Positions 26,549-35,690 of a stretch of DNA of 64,000 bases are shown piece by piece; position 1 is the stretch's first letter, and each line of letters starts with the position of its first letter. The notes under the pieces are model-generated. The model ran no database searches. It worked only from the letters and a program-made list of their open reading frames with translations, and had not been told where the DNA came from. The stretch lies in contig CAVZFD010000005.1 in NCBI GenBank assembly GCA_963774455.1, positions 1,364,001-1,428,000 of the forward strand. Direction: 5' to 3'. This stretch comes from DATFVA01 sp963774455 (GTDB taxonomy: Bacteria > Bacteroidota > Ignavibacteria > Ignavibacteriales > Ignavibacteriaceae). The translations under genes and the position numbers were made by a program.

Positions 26549-28066
26549 TTAGTGTTTAAAATGTCTGATTCCTGTAAATACCATTGAAATATTGTTTTGA
26601 TTGGCTGCTTCAATAACTTCGCTGTCTCTGACTGACCCGCCGGGCTGAATTACTGATACAGCCCCATATTTAATTATTTCCAACAGGGTATCTGCAAATG
26701 GAAAAAATGCATCAGATGCCGCAACCGATTCTGTTAAATCCAGTCCATGTTCCTGTGCTTTCAAAGACGCTATTTTAGCCGAGTCAAGTCTTGACATTTG
26801 ACCGGCTCCGACAGCCAGAGTCGCATTATTTTTTGCAAAAACAATGGCGTTTGATCTTGTATGTTTCGAAACAACCCAGGCAAACTGAAGATCGTTCATC
26901 TGCTTATCAGTCGGTTTTTTTTCTGTAATAACTTCTAGTTTTTCTTTATCCAGAGTTGCCCTATCTGCATCCTGAACGATAGCACCGCCGGGAATATTCC
27001 GATAATTTACTTTATCGACCCTGACAGATTTTAGTTGTTTTAATAGTCTTCTATCTCTCTTTTTCTTCAGAATCTGCATAGCCTCATCGGTATAAGAAGG
27101 AGCACAAACTATCTCGAGGAATATTTCATTTAGCTTTTCAGCTAAAGATGAATTAACCTCCTCCGTAAGAACTACAATACCTCCGAAAGCTGAGACCGGA
27201 TCGCACCTTAATGCTTTAATATATGCTTCATAAGGATCTTTACCTTTAGCCGCTCCTGCAGGATTCTGGTGTTTTATGATCACGCACGTTTTTTCACCTA
27301 AATCTTCCGCAAGTTCAACCCCTGCAAGGAGATCGAGGATATTATTATAAGAAAGTTCCTTCCCATGAAGGACATCAAAATATGAATGAAACTCCCCGTA
27401 TAATGAACCGGTCTGATGAGGGTTCTCGCCATACCTGAGGTCCTTTTCTTTTTTAAAGTTAACTCTCAGATATGAGTGGGGCATAGAAAAACGATCCTCA
27501 AGGTAATTCGAGATATGGGTATCATAATATGCTGTATGAGAGAAAGCTTCAATTGAGAGTTTCAGCTTGGTATTATTACTGATGTCTCCCTTTTTCAACT
27601 CCTCAAGAAACATCCCGTATTGCGCAGGATCAGTCAACACAGAAACATATTTATAATTTTTTGCGGCAGCACGTATTAAACTGGGGCCTCCGATATCAAT
27701 GTTTTCAATTATGTCATCAAGTGTAGAATGAGGATCAGATGCAGTTTTAATGAAGGGATACAAATTGACGCAGACTATGTCGATACTGTGTATGCCATTT
27801 TCTTCAGCCTGTTTCTGATCTTCTTTTTTATCCCTGCGCATCAGGATCCCTCCGAATATCATGGGATGAAGTGTTTTAACCCTCCCGTCGAATATTTCCG
27901 GGGACCCTGTAAGCGTACTTATTTCAGTAACCTCAATATTTTCAGCAGAAAGCTTTTTCGCAGTATTACCCGTGGCAATTATACCATAATCAAGTTTTAC
28001 AAGTTCTTTTGCTAACTCTATTGCGCCCGTTTTATCAGAGACGCTTATCAGGGCTAATTTTTTCAA
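26549..28066 (-). CDS. purH: Bifunctional AICAR transformylase/IMP cyclohydrolase
   Basis: 505 residues. N-terminal IMP cyclohydrolase (MGS-like) domain with GIIATGNTAKKL (~28) and VNLYPF; C-terminal AICAR transformylase with YGENPHQTGSLYG (~218), the K-H pair CVIIKHQNPAGAAKG (~254) and VASDAFFPFADTLLE (~455). It catalyses the last two steps to IMP. purN lies 16 bases upstream. Confidence 0.96.
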   Translation of the reverse strand: MKKLALISVSDKTGAIELAKELVKLDYGIIATGNTAKKLSAENIEVTEISTLTGSPEIFDGRVKTLHPMIFGGILMRRDKKEDQKQAEENGIHSIDIVCVNLYPFIKTASDPHSTLDDIIENIDIGGPSLIRAAAKNYKYVSVLTDPAQYGMFLEELKKGDISNNTKLKLSIEAFSHTAYYDTHISNYLEDRFSMPHSYLRVNFKKEKDLRYGENPHQTGSLYGEFHSYFDVLHGKELSYNNILDLLAGVELAEDLGEKTCVIIKHQNPAGAAKGKDPYEAYIKALRCDPVSAFGGIVVLTEEVNSSLAEKLNEIFLEIVCAPSYTDEAMQILKKKRDRRLLKQLKSVRVDKVNYRNIPGGAIVQDADRATLDKEKLEVITEKKPTDKQMNDLQFAWVVSKHTRSNAIVFAKNNATLAVGAGQMSRLDSAKIASLKAQEHGLDLTESVAASDAFFPFADTLLEIIKYGAVSVIQPGGSVRDSEVIEAANQNNISMVFTGIRHFKH

Positions 28067-28082
28067 ATTTCGACATCCGGTT

Positions 28083-28688
28083 TTATTCAGAAATTTCTAC
28101 ACGATTATTTTTAATATAAATTTTTTTTTCGGCAATCAGCTTAATAACAGAAGGAAGCAGCCTGTGTTCAATCTTTAACACCCTTGAAGCTATTTCCTCC
28201 GGGGAGTTTACATCTTGAATATCCACACATTCCTGAGCAATTATTGTACCTGTATCATATGCTTCATCCACGAAATGCACAGACGCACCTGAAACCTTTG
28301 CAGATGAATTGAATACTGCTTTATGGACGTTCATCCCGTACATACCTTTTCCTCCGAAAGAAGGGAGAAGTGCAGGGTGAATATTAATAATTCTTCCTTG
28401 AAATTCTTTAATCACATTTCCGGGAATAAGCTTTAAAAAGCCAGCAAGCACGATCAGATCGATTTTAAGCTGAGATAATAAATTGGATAGGTTTTTGTAA
28501 CTGATTAAACCGTCTTTGTCGCCAAGAGTATAGGTAGGGACGGAATAATTCTTTGCAATTTCGAAGGCGCCGCACTCAATCTTATCGCTTATTACAGCTT
28601 TTATTTCGATCAATTCTGCTAATTGCCGGGACTCTAAAATTGACAGAAGATTTGATCCTCTTCCCGAAACAAAAACAGCTAATTTCAA
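28083..28688 (-). CDS. purN: Phosphoribosylglycinamide formyltransferase
   Basis: 201 residues. The signature IINIHPALLPSFGGKGMYG (~95-113) and the later GASVHFVDEAYDTGTIIAQ carry the catalytic Asn-His-Asp triad; the N-terminus has the FVSGRGSNL phosphoribosyl site. It formylates GAR with 10-formyl-THF, an early step of the pathway finished by PurH next door. Confidence 0.95.
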   Translation of the reverse strand: MKLAVFVSGRGSNLLSILESRQLAELIEIKAVISDKIECGAFEIAKNYSVPTYTLGDKDGLISYKNLSNLLSQLKIDLIVLAGFLKLIPGNVIKEFQGRIINIHPALLPSFGGKGMYGMNVHKAVFNSSAKVSGASVHFVDEAYDTGTIIAQECVDIQDVNSPEEIASRVLKIEHRLLPSVIKLIAEKKIYIKNNRVEISE

Positions 28689-28786
28689 ATCAATGCTTTA
28701 TAAATATTGGTGAAAATTACCGAAATAGTGAAAGATTGTCAATCAATATGCTTAATGGAAGAACCCAAACTTAAAAAATATACTTT

Positions 28787-30283
28787 CTAATTTTTGACAG
28801 TATCTTCCCGGAGCGGATTCAGCAGATTCTTTAACTTATTCTGATAGTCATAATCATTTTCTTCATCTGCTTTTTCTACGTTAAGTTTCACAGCTTCGGC
28901 ATTACCCAGTTTTTTGTTTGCCCTTGCCAGATTATAATACGAAAATGGGATCACCCATTTTTCGTTCGATGGATCCAGTCTGAGTACCTGGGAAGCAAGT
29001 TCGGCAGATTCCCGGTAATTGTTCATATAGAATGCCGCGTCACTCTTGTAGAGCAGAGCCTCCGCTCTAAGTTTTTCTGCACGGATTTCAGGAAGCACTG
29101 CAGTGACTGAATCATAGGCGGCTTTATATTTCCCGGCCTCTAACATATTTGAAACAAACACCAGACTCAGCTCAGTAGATGAGAGTGTTCTTTTAAGGTA
29201 CAATTCACTTTTTCTTTTAGCATAAATATCATCGTCGAGATCCATATTTCCATTTTGCGCTTCTTCAAAATACTTGACGGCGGTATCACGATCTCCCCCT
29301 GCTTCATAGCATAATCCCAGCCTGTAGGCAGCTATACCTGTATAATCGTTACCAGCAGCTTTCTCAAGGAAATGAAGATAATAGGTTTTTGCGGAGTCCA
29401 GATTATTATTTCTGAAATTAACATCGCCCTTGAGGAAGTATGAGAAAGATGTGATCTGACTGAACCGAATATTTTCAGCTCTGATTACCTTGTCCAAAAA
29501 TTTGTCTGCTTCGGTAAGTTTTTTCTCCTTCATAAGCAATACCGCATAGGAATAATTAAAAAGAAGATTCCGGGGATATTTTTTCACAAGTCTTTTTAAA
29601 ATTGCAGCAGATGATTCATAGTCTATCAAAAAATCCATTTTTATCTGAGCCAGATAGTATTGAGCTTCCACACGGGTGTAATTACCCTTTTCGGCTGCCA
29701 TCTCGATATACTTAACCCCGGTATCCTTATCACCGCTGATCCCGACAAGATTTAAAGCCCATTTGAATGCAGAAGGTATGTGGGCAACCGCAAAGTTGTA
29801 AAGTCCAAGTCCAAGGTAGGCGTCTGTCCTGCCACTATTTATCTCAAGGAGCTGAGAAAGAAAAGTTTCCGATTTTTTGGTTGCCCAGGCAGCATCGAGA
29901 AAGTTCCCGGCCTTACCGAACGCAATTGCACGGTAGGAATAATTTGCTCCCAGGAAAAAAAGAGCTATTTCACTTTTCTCATTCTTTTCCAGGCTAAGCT
30001 CTGCCTTTCCAATCGCTTCATCTGAATAGGTTTCAAATGTATCAAGGTCATTTTTATCTTGGCCTCCCAGATAATACCAGAGATATATACTTGATTCAAA
30101 ATGATAGCCTCTGGGGTCATCGGGATATTTTTCTATTAAATCTTTGAATGTGCGATCCGCTTGTTCCCAGTTGAAGTTGTAACACGCCTCAAGTCCCTTA
30201 TGTATTTGTCGTTCTATCTCCTGCTGACCGAACATTAGAAATGAATAAACAAACAGTAAACAAATTGTCAGGATTACTTTCAT
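28787..30283 (-). CDS. Secreted TPR-repeat protein
   Basis: 498 residues with a signal peptide (MKVILTICLLFVYSFLMFGQ). The rest is helical tetratricopeptide-like repeats, such as NFNWEQADRTFKDLIEKYPDDPRGYHF, AQYYLAQIKMDFL, AYRLGLCYEAGGDRDTAVKYFEEA and SYYNLARANKKLG, probably eight or more. It is probably periplasmic and acts as a scaffold. It lies 31 bases downstream of pyrG and 98 upstream of purN in one transcriptional direction. Function unknown. Confidence 0.75.
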   Translation of the reverse strand: MKVILTICLLFVYSFLMFGQQEIERQIHKGLEACYNFNWEQADRTFKDLIEKYPDDPRGYHFESSIYLWYYLGGQDKNDLDTFETYSDEAIGKAELSLEKNEKSEIALFFLGANYSYRAIAFGKAGNFLDAAWATKKSETFLSQLLEINSGRTDAYLGLGLYNFAVAHIPSAFKWALNLVGISGDKDTGVKYIEMAAEKGNYTRVEAQYYLAQIKMDFLIDYESSAAILKRLVKKYPRNLLFNYSYAVLLMKEKKLTEADKFLDKVIRAENIRFSQITSFSYFLKGDVNFRNNNLDSAKTYYLHFLEKAAGNDYTGIAAYRLGLCYEAGGDRDTAVKYFEEAQNGNMDLDDDIYAKRKSELYLKRTLSSTELSLVFVSNMLEAGKYKAAYDSVTAVLPEIRAEKLRAEALLYKSDAAFYMNNYRESAELASQVLRLDPSNEKWVIPFSYYNLARANKKLGNAEAVKLNVEKADEENDYDYQNKLKNLLNPLREDTVKN

Positions 30284-30314
30284 AGAGGATTTTACTTATT
30301 TTTTTTGAAGAGTG

Positions 30315-31955
30315 TTATTCATTTTCCTGAGCTGCAGATTTCCCTTCAGAATAATCCAGGGCAGCTCTTACGAATTCCCTGAAAAGAGGGTGAGCCTTTG
30401 TGGCCCTGGATTTCAATTCCGGATGGAATTGACACCCTACGAACCAGGGATGATCCGGAAGTTCGATCATTTCAACAAGTTCTCTGTCGGGGGATAATCC
30501 GCTGAATATCATTCCCCCTTCGGAAAGTCTTGTTCTGAATTTATTGTTTACTTCATAGCGGTGCCTGTGTCTCTCAGAAATGAATCCTATTTTATAAGCC
30601 TTCATTACTTTAGTTCCGGACTGGATATTACAGGGGTATGAACCAAGTCTCATTGTAGCACCCATATTTTTCACATTTTTCTGTTCCGGCATCAAATCAA
30701 TCACACTATACTTATTTTTCTTAAATTCAGAACTATTCGCATTCCTTATTCCGCATACATTGCGGGCAAATTCTATAACGGCGCATTGCAGACCAAGACA
30801 AATTCCGAAGAATGGTATCTTATTTTCACGTGCATATTTTATAGCCTTAATTTTCCCTTCTATCCCTCTTTCACCGAATCCTCCGGGTACCAGAATTCCA
30901 CTTATTCCTTCAAGAAGTTTTTCAGGATCTTCATCATCGAATCTTTCTGCACTTATAGATTTGACAATTACTTTAGCATCATTTTCTGCACCCGCGTGAA
31001 TGAAAGATTCCATAATACTCTTATATGCATCTAAGTGTTCCACGTATTTACCGCAGAGAGCTATTTCAACTGTTTTCTGAGGATTTTTAACATGGTTGAC
31101 AAATTGGTCCCAGTCATCTAATTTAATTTTCCTGTCAGGAAGGTGAAGTCTATCTAAAACGATTGAATCCATTTTTTCTTTATAGAAAACAAGCGGTACC
31201 TCGTAAATCGATGTACAATCGTAAGCAGAAATAACGGACCGGGTGTCAACGTTGCAGAACAGAGCAATTTTATCCCTGATATCCTTGGCCAGTTTTTTCT
31301 CAGACCGGCAAATCAGCAGATCAGGCTGAATCCCCAATCCAAGCAGACTTTTTACACTATGCTGTGTCGGCTTTGTTTTTACCTCTCCCGCAGCAGGAAT
31401 GTAAGGAACCAGCGTAACGTGGATACTTATAGTATTTTTTCTGCCGTACTGCATCATAAGCTGCCGCATCGCTTCAATGAACGGTAAACTTTCTATATCA
31501 CCTACTGTTCCGCCAATTTCGGTGATAATTATGTCGTATTCACCAAGTTCAGCGAGTTTTACCATGCGCTGTTTAATTTCATCTGTAATATGAGGTATTA
31601 CCTGGACAGTAGCCCCAAGGTAATCTCCGCGTCTTTCTTTGGTTAAAACTTCATAATAAACCTGTCCCGTGGTTGTATTATTTGCCTGGGTCATATTTAC
31701 ATCCAGGAATCTTTCATAATGTCCCAGGTCAAGATCAGTCTCCGCCCCATCATCAGTAACATAAACCTCACCATGCTGGAATGGGTTCATTGTGCCGGGA
31801 TCGACATTAATATAGGGATCAAATTTCTGGATAGTAACTTTATAACCACGCTGTTTTAAGAGAAGACCGAGAGATGAGGCAGTGATGCCTTTACCGAGAG
31901 ATGAAACAACTCCGCCTGTAACGAAAATAAATTTAACTTTGTTCCGAGCAGCCAT
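30315..31955 (-). CDS. pyrG: CTP synthase
   Basis: 546 residues from the ATG at 31955 (an in-frame TTG six codons earlier lacks a ribosome-binding site and MAARNKVKFIFVTGGVV is the usual start). Synthase domain with TGGVVSSLGKGITASSLG and DPYINVDPGTMNPFQHGEVYV; glutaminase domain with PGGFGERG, the catalytic GICLGLQCA Cys (~395) and C-terminal HPELKS. It makes CTP from UTP and glutamine, linking to dcd and pyrF downstream. Confidence 0.96.
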   Translation of the reverse strand: MAARNKVKFIFVTGGVVSSLGKGITASSLGLLLKQRGYKVTIQKFDPYINVDPGTMNPFQHGEVYVTDDGAETDLDLGHYERFLDVNMTQANNTTTGQVYYEVLTKERRGDYLGATVQVIPHITDEIKQRMVKLAELGEYDIIITEIGGTVGDIESLPFIEAMRQLMMQYGRKNTISIHVTLVPYIPAAGEVKTKPTQHSVKSLLGLGIQPDLLICRSEKKLAKDIRDKIALFCNVDTRSVISAYDCTSIYEVPLVFYKEKMDSIVLDRLHLPDRKIKLDDWDQFVNHVKNPQKTVEIALCGKYVEHLDAYKSIMESFIHAGAENDAKVIVKSISAERFDDEDPEKLLEGISGILVPGGFGERGIEGKIKAIKYARENKIPFFGICLGLQCAVIEFARNVCGIRNANSSEFKKNKYSVIDLMPEQKNVKNMGATMRLGSYPCNIQSGTKVMKAYKIGFISERHRHRYEVNNKFRTRLSEGGMIFSGLSPDRELVEMIELPDHPWFVGCQFHPELKSRATKAHPLFREFVRAALDYSEGKSAAQENE

Positions 31956-32169
31956 ATATTTTTTGTACTGCAATATAGAGGATGTAAGTTTGATTTACAA
32001 TTATAAATCAGCATTTGTTTAAATTATTTTTTGCCGTTAATGTTCATGGGCTATATTAATATACAATCAGGCTAAAACCTGCAGTTGCGAACCGTGATTT
32101 CCGATTAGATTATGCACGATAAATTTTCTTTCCTATATTTGATCATCCCGAAACAAGGTTTAATAATTA

Positions 32170-33420
32170 ATGGAACGCATAAAGGTTGTCATAATCGGCG
32201 GCGGTTTCGGCGGATTGACCGCAGCGCGTTATTTAAATTCTGCAGATCTTCAGATCACTCTAATCGACAAGACAAATCATCATCTTTTTCAGCCCCTTCT
32301 TTATCAGGTTGCTACAGCAGCTCTTTCGCCTGGCGACATAGCTGTGCCCATCCGGGCGCTTTTAAGCGGGAAGGAAAATACTGAAGTCATAATGGCTGAG
32401 GTCATTTCCATTGATAAGCAAAAAAAACTTGTCCTTTTGAAGGACCGGGGCATACAGTACGACTATCTGATAGCAGCTCCTGGGGCCTCCCATTCATATT
32501 TCGGAAAAAATGAATGGGAAAAATTTGCGCCCGGACTCAAAACTCTGAGTGATGCGCTGTCAATCAGGGAGCGGATATTAACATCATTTGAAAAAGCTGA
32601 AATAATTTCTGATCCGGACCGTAGAAGCCGTTACCTGACGTTTGTAATCGTCGGAGGAGGTCCTACAGGTGTAGAGATGGCTGGTGCAATTGCTGAAATT
32701 GCCAAAAATACCATGCTGAAGAATTTCAGACATATTAAGCCCGAAGAAGCAAAAATATTTCTTGTTGAAGCGGCTCCAAGAGTCCTGACTTCATATCCTG
32801 ATAATTTATCGCATAGTGCGGAACGGTCGCTCGAAGAACTTGGAGTTAAGGTCATAACTGGAAAGCTTGTGTCGGGAGTTACAGAAGAGGGTGTCAAGAT
32901 TGAAGACGAATATATTGGTACGGATAATGTTATCTGGGCAGCAGGAAACGAAGCCTCTCCCCTGTTGAAGTCATTCAATTCATTTTATGACAGGGCAGGC
33001 AGAATCATCGTGGAAAATGATTTGACCATAAAAGATTATCCTGAAATATTTGTAATAGGTGATGCTGCAGTTGTTAATGGTGAGAATGGAGAAACTTTGC
33101 CCGGAATAGCACCGGTTGCGATGCAGGAAGCCAGATATACAGCCGAAATCATAAATAATAAAACTGCTCCGGAAGACAGAAAGCCATTTAGATATTTCGA
33201 CAAAGGGACAATGGCGACAATCGGAAAAGCTAAAGCTGTAGCAAAAATCCGGAAACTAGAATTCAGCGGCTTTACCGCCTGGTTTCTCTGGTCATTCATA
33301 CATATTTTTTTCCTAATTACCTTCAGAAACAGGATCAGGGTAATGGCTGAGTGGATATGGTATTATTTTACGGGCAGACGGGGAGTAAGGTTAATTACAG
33401 GTAAAGGTACAGATAAGTAA
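32170..33420 (+). CDS. ndh: Type II NADH:quinone oxidoreductase
   Basis: 416 residues. FAD-binding VVIIGGGFGGLTAARYL at 6-22, second (NADH) Rossmann motif FVIVGGGPTGVEMAGAIAEI near 157, and FVIGDAA near 296 for the flavin. The YQVATAALSPGDIAVPIR block near 55 is characteristic of NDH-2. The C-terminus ends in an amphipathic/hydrophobic stretch (WFLWSFIHIFFLITFRNR) for membrane attachment. Non-proton-pumping entry of NADH electrons into the quinone pool, parallel to complex I encoded in this window. Divergent from pyrG. Confidence 0.92.
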   Translation: MERIKVVIIGGGFGGLTAARYLNSADLQITLIDKTNHHLFQPLLYQVATAALSPGDIAVPIRALLSGKENTEVIMAEVISIDKQKKLVLLKDRGIQYDYLIAAPGASHSYFGKNEWEKFAPGLKTLSDALSIRERILTSFEKAEIISDPDRRSRYLTFVIVGGGPTGVEMAGAIAEIAKNTMLKNFRHIKPEEAKIFLVEAAPRVLTSYPDNLSHSAERSLEELGVKVITGKLVSGVTEEGVKIEDEYIGTDNVIWAAGNEASPLLKSFNSFYDRAGRIIVENDLTIKDYPEIFVIGDAAVVNGENGETLPGIAPVAMQEARYTAEIINNKTAPEDRKPFRYFDKGTMATIGKAKAVAKIRKLEFSGFTAWFLWSFIHIFFLITFRNRIRVMAEWIWYYFTGRRGVRLITGKGTDK

Positions 33421-33914
33421 TACTATTTTCAGATTTTTCCGGAACTGTCCGGTACTAGTTACATAATTTATTATTTTGTTAAGTTGCCCTGAACATCGGA
33501 TGTTTCATGAGTCTGAAATTCAAATTAGTCTTTATTCATATATTATTAATTCCCTGGGGTCAACCAAAACTGATTATTTTGCTAAAGCACACTTCACCCG
33601 ATGTGTTATAAAATTAACTCATTGCCGGAAATCCCTTAGCCTTCTCTTTCTGTTCTCGGCATGGTTTTCTTTCTTCTATTAAATAGCAGGCGGAAGATTT
33701 GTGTCCAAAGATACGTCAGGAATAAAAATGTTGACTTTAAAGTCTACCGGATTATATTAGATATAGGAAGTTGATAATTTATTATCAGCTTCAGTTTTAA
33801 TAACTTATTAATTTATTTATTAAGATTGATTGGATAACCAAGTAAACAGAGTAACATCTGCAGAAAAGTTATCCAATCCTTATTTTAAACCTTACTAACC
33901 TCACTTTTAAGTTA
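33421..33914. other. Intergenic region of 494 bases, mostly empty
   Basis: Between the convergent ends of ndh and the DUF2911 gene. Short open frames exist but none has a ribosome-binding site, codon pattern or recognisable motif. The only structure is the inverted repeat at 33828-33878. Confidence 0.55.
33828..33878. repeat. Perfect 11-bp inverted repeat with 29-base loop
   Basis: GATTGGATAAC (33828-33838) and GTTATCCAATC (33868-33878). It lies 37 bases past the stop of the DUF2911 gene. On the minus strand no T run follows directly, so it is not a standard terminator; it could be an mRNA-end stabiliser or a binding site. Confidence 0.6.
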
Positions 33915-34751
33915 TTATTTCGCCTCTTTCCATTCGTCCAGTTTCTTTTTCATATTATCGAAATCGAACGGGGGGGTATCCATCTTTGCACCCAAGTCAA
34001 TGGCCTTCTCCATAACAGCAATAGCTTCATCCTTTTTACCCATCTTAGCAAGATATTGAGCTTTTACTCGCTGGTTCCAGTAATTTTCGTTTATCAGAAC
34101 AGAAGCCTGTATCCACCGGAAGCCCTCATCAAGGTTGATATTATTCTGCAGGCAATAAGCGGCAGCAGAATTAAGATCCGACCATGCTCCCAGGTTTCTG
34201 GCATTCTCCAGCACGAGGTTCTGTGTTTCCGAATCCACAGTAAAGCTCAATTTTAATTTTTCCCACAAAAGATTTACCATGGCACTGTTTTCATCCATAT
34301 CCGTAATAGTGAATGTCATCCTTTCTGTGAATGGATTCTCCTGCGGTTTTACTTTTATTTTCAGGACATCCTTTGAACTATCGTAATCCATAGGATCGTC
34401 TGTTTTAGTATCACCGCTGAATATTACTTCCCATTCTTCCTTATCGGGTATCATATGGATACCGTAAGTTCCTGCATCAAGCTTTTTTCCATTTACCTTT
34501 ACAGGTGTGTTGAATGTTATGGAAGTGACCTCATTAGCCCCTGTTCTCCATACTTTTCCATAAGGGACAAGGTCACCCCAGATCGGTCTCCCCTTTACTC
34601 CCGGAGAACTGTAATCGACCGTAATCCTGGTTATACCTACTACCTGGCTTACTGTTGCATCAGGGCTCGGCCGCGGTGTCTGGAAATCCTGCGCGGTCAA
34701 ATAATTACCTGTCATTAACATAATACAAACTAAATAGACATAGTTACGCAT
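33915..34751 (-). CDS. Secreted DUF2911 protein with helical C-terminal region
   Basis: 278 residues with signal peptide MRNYVYLVCIMLMTGNYLTAQ. Residues ~30-170 are the DUF2911 domain: RITVDYSSPGVKGRPIWG, VPYGKVWRTGANEVTSITF, GKKLDAGTYGIHMIPDK. The last ~90 residues are helical and TPR-like (YWNQRVKAQYLAKMGKKDEAIAVMEKAIDLG). Common in Bacteroidetes as exported proteins of unknown role. Single gene. Confidence 0.85.
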   Translation of the reverse strand: MRNYVYLVCIMLMTGNYLTAQDFQTPRPSPDATVSQVVGITRITVDYSSPGVKGRPIWGDLVPYGKVWRTGANEVTSITFNTPVKVNGKKLDAGTYGIHMIPDKEEWEVIFSGDTKTDDPMDYDSSKDVLKIKVKPQENPFTERMTFTITDMDENSAMVNLLWEKLKLSFTVDSETQNLVLENARNLGAWSDLNSAAAYCLQNNINLDEGFRWIQASVLINENYWNQRVKAQYLAKMGKKDEAIAVMEKAIDLGAKMDTPPFDFDNMKKKLDEWKEAK

Positions 34752-34947
34752 AATACTCCTCTTATTAGTTTAGAGTGATTTTCTATTATACAAGAATAGG
34801 TTCTGAGATTACTTTAACTTAATCATAGTTTTAGAGTTATCCAAAACCGGAATTTCAGGATTCCATTAAAAAATGTATTCCTATTTTTAACCAAAAAAAG
34901 TATATTGATGAAAGATTATAATTCATTTTAAATATAGGAATTTTGTT

Positions 34948-35298
34948 ATGCTTAAAAACCTGTCGCCCGAAGAAAGAAGGTCCGAGGAAACTACAATTAT
35001 AAGTGCGGGGGTAAAAATAGAAGGAAAAGTTAAAAGCAACGGCAACATTAGAGTTGAAGGAGAAATCCTGGGCGATATCATTTCCCAGGGTAATGTCGTT
35101 ATAGGCAGCAATGGTGAAGTAAATGGACAGGTGACTGCTGATTCAGTTGCAATCGGAGGCAATGTAACCGGTTCGGTTAAGGCTAAAAACCGGCTCACCC
35201 TGGAAGAGAAATGTAACCTTCAAGGCGACATATTCACTAAATCTTTGATTGTGAAAGAAGGAGCTAAATTCGATGGTAAATGTAAGATGGGCGAATAA
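34948..35298 (+). CDS. Bactofilin-family polymer-forming protein
   Basis: 116 residues. A short tail is followed by the bactofilin right-handed beta-helix: ISAGVKIEGKVKSNGNIRVE, GEILGDI, VVIGSNGEVNGQVTADSVAI, KGDIFTKSLIV-type turns, ending in GAKFDGKCKMGE. Bactofilins self-assemble without nucleotide into filaments near the membrane and often affect wall shape. No M23 peptidase partner is adjacent. Single gene. Confidence 0.92.
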   Translation: MLKNLSPEERRSEETTIISAGVKIEGKVKSNGNIRVEGEILGDIISQGNVVIGSNGEVNGQVTADSVAIGGNVTGSVKAKNRLTLEEKCNLQGDIFTKSLIVKEGAKFDGKCKMGE

Positions 35299-35546
35299 CC
35301 CGGAATCTTTTATCTTCAATTAAGCTAGGTATATTAGTACAGCATTCGACTATTTTGATACCAGGAATTTTCTGCTGCGGTTTTTCGTATTTGATAAGTA
35401 ATTCAAACAGGAGTCTAATCCTCTAGGAAACCTGATTATTCCCCATATGCAAAACAATTTGATTCGGGGTTTTACCTAAGTGGAGAAATCCTATATATTA
35501 ATGTGCAGGTTGGTTTATAAATTATAATAAATGCGAGGTATTAAAC
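35299..35546. other. Intergenic region, no feature seen
   Basis: Between the bactofilin gene and a truncated N-terminal fragment at 35547. No promoter, terminator or coding signal could be supported. Confidence 0.4.
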
Positions 35547-35690
35547 ATGTTCATAGGGCATTTTGGAGCAGGTTTAGCCGGGAAAAAAGCAGCACCAGGA
35601 AATATTTGGGTTAGAAGTGATTTAAAATTTTTCACTTCAGCTCTTTTTTATATAACCTTTACTACTACCATTGTCATATCATCGTGCTGA
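35547..35690 (+). pseudogene. N-terminal remnant of an MFIGHF-type membrane protein gene
   Basis: The ATG at 35547 opens with MFIGHFGAGLAGKKAAPG, which from memory matches the N-terminus of a widespread multi-spanning membrane protein family (MFIGHFxVGFxAKKxAP, then LGTLFLAAQFxDLLWP). After 18 residues similarity stops; the frame then runs into the 3' end of the opposing phosphatase gene and stops after 47 codons. The rest of the gene is gone, so this is most likely a deletion remnant. The weak AGG before the ATG also survives. Confidence 0.5.

Noticed and set aside
33476..33682. Possible 68-residue protein in the empty gap after ndh
   Set aside because: Non-ATG start, no ribosome-binding site, codon pattern and composition unlike the neighbours, no recognisable domain.
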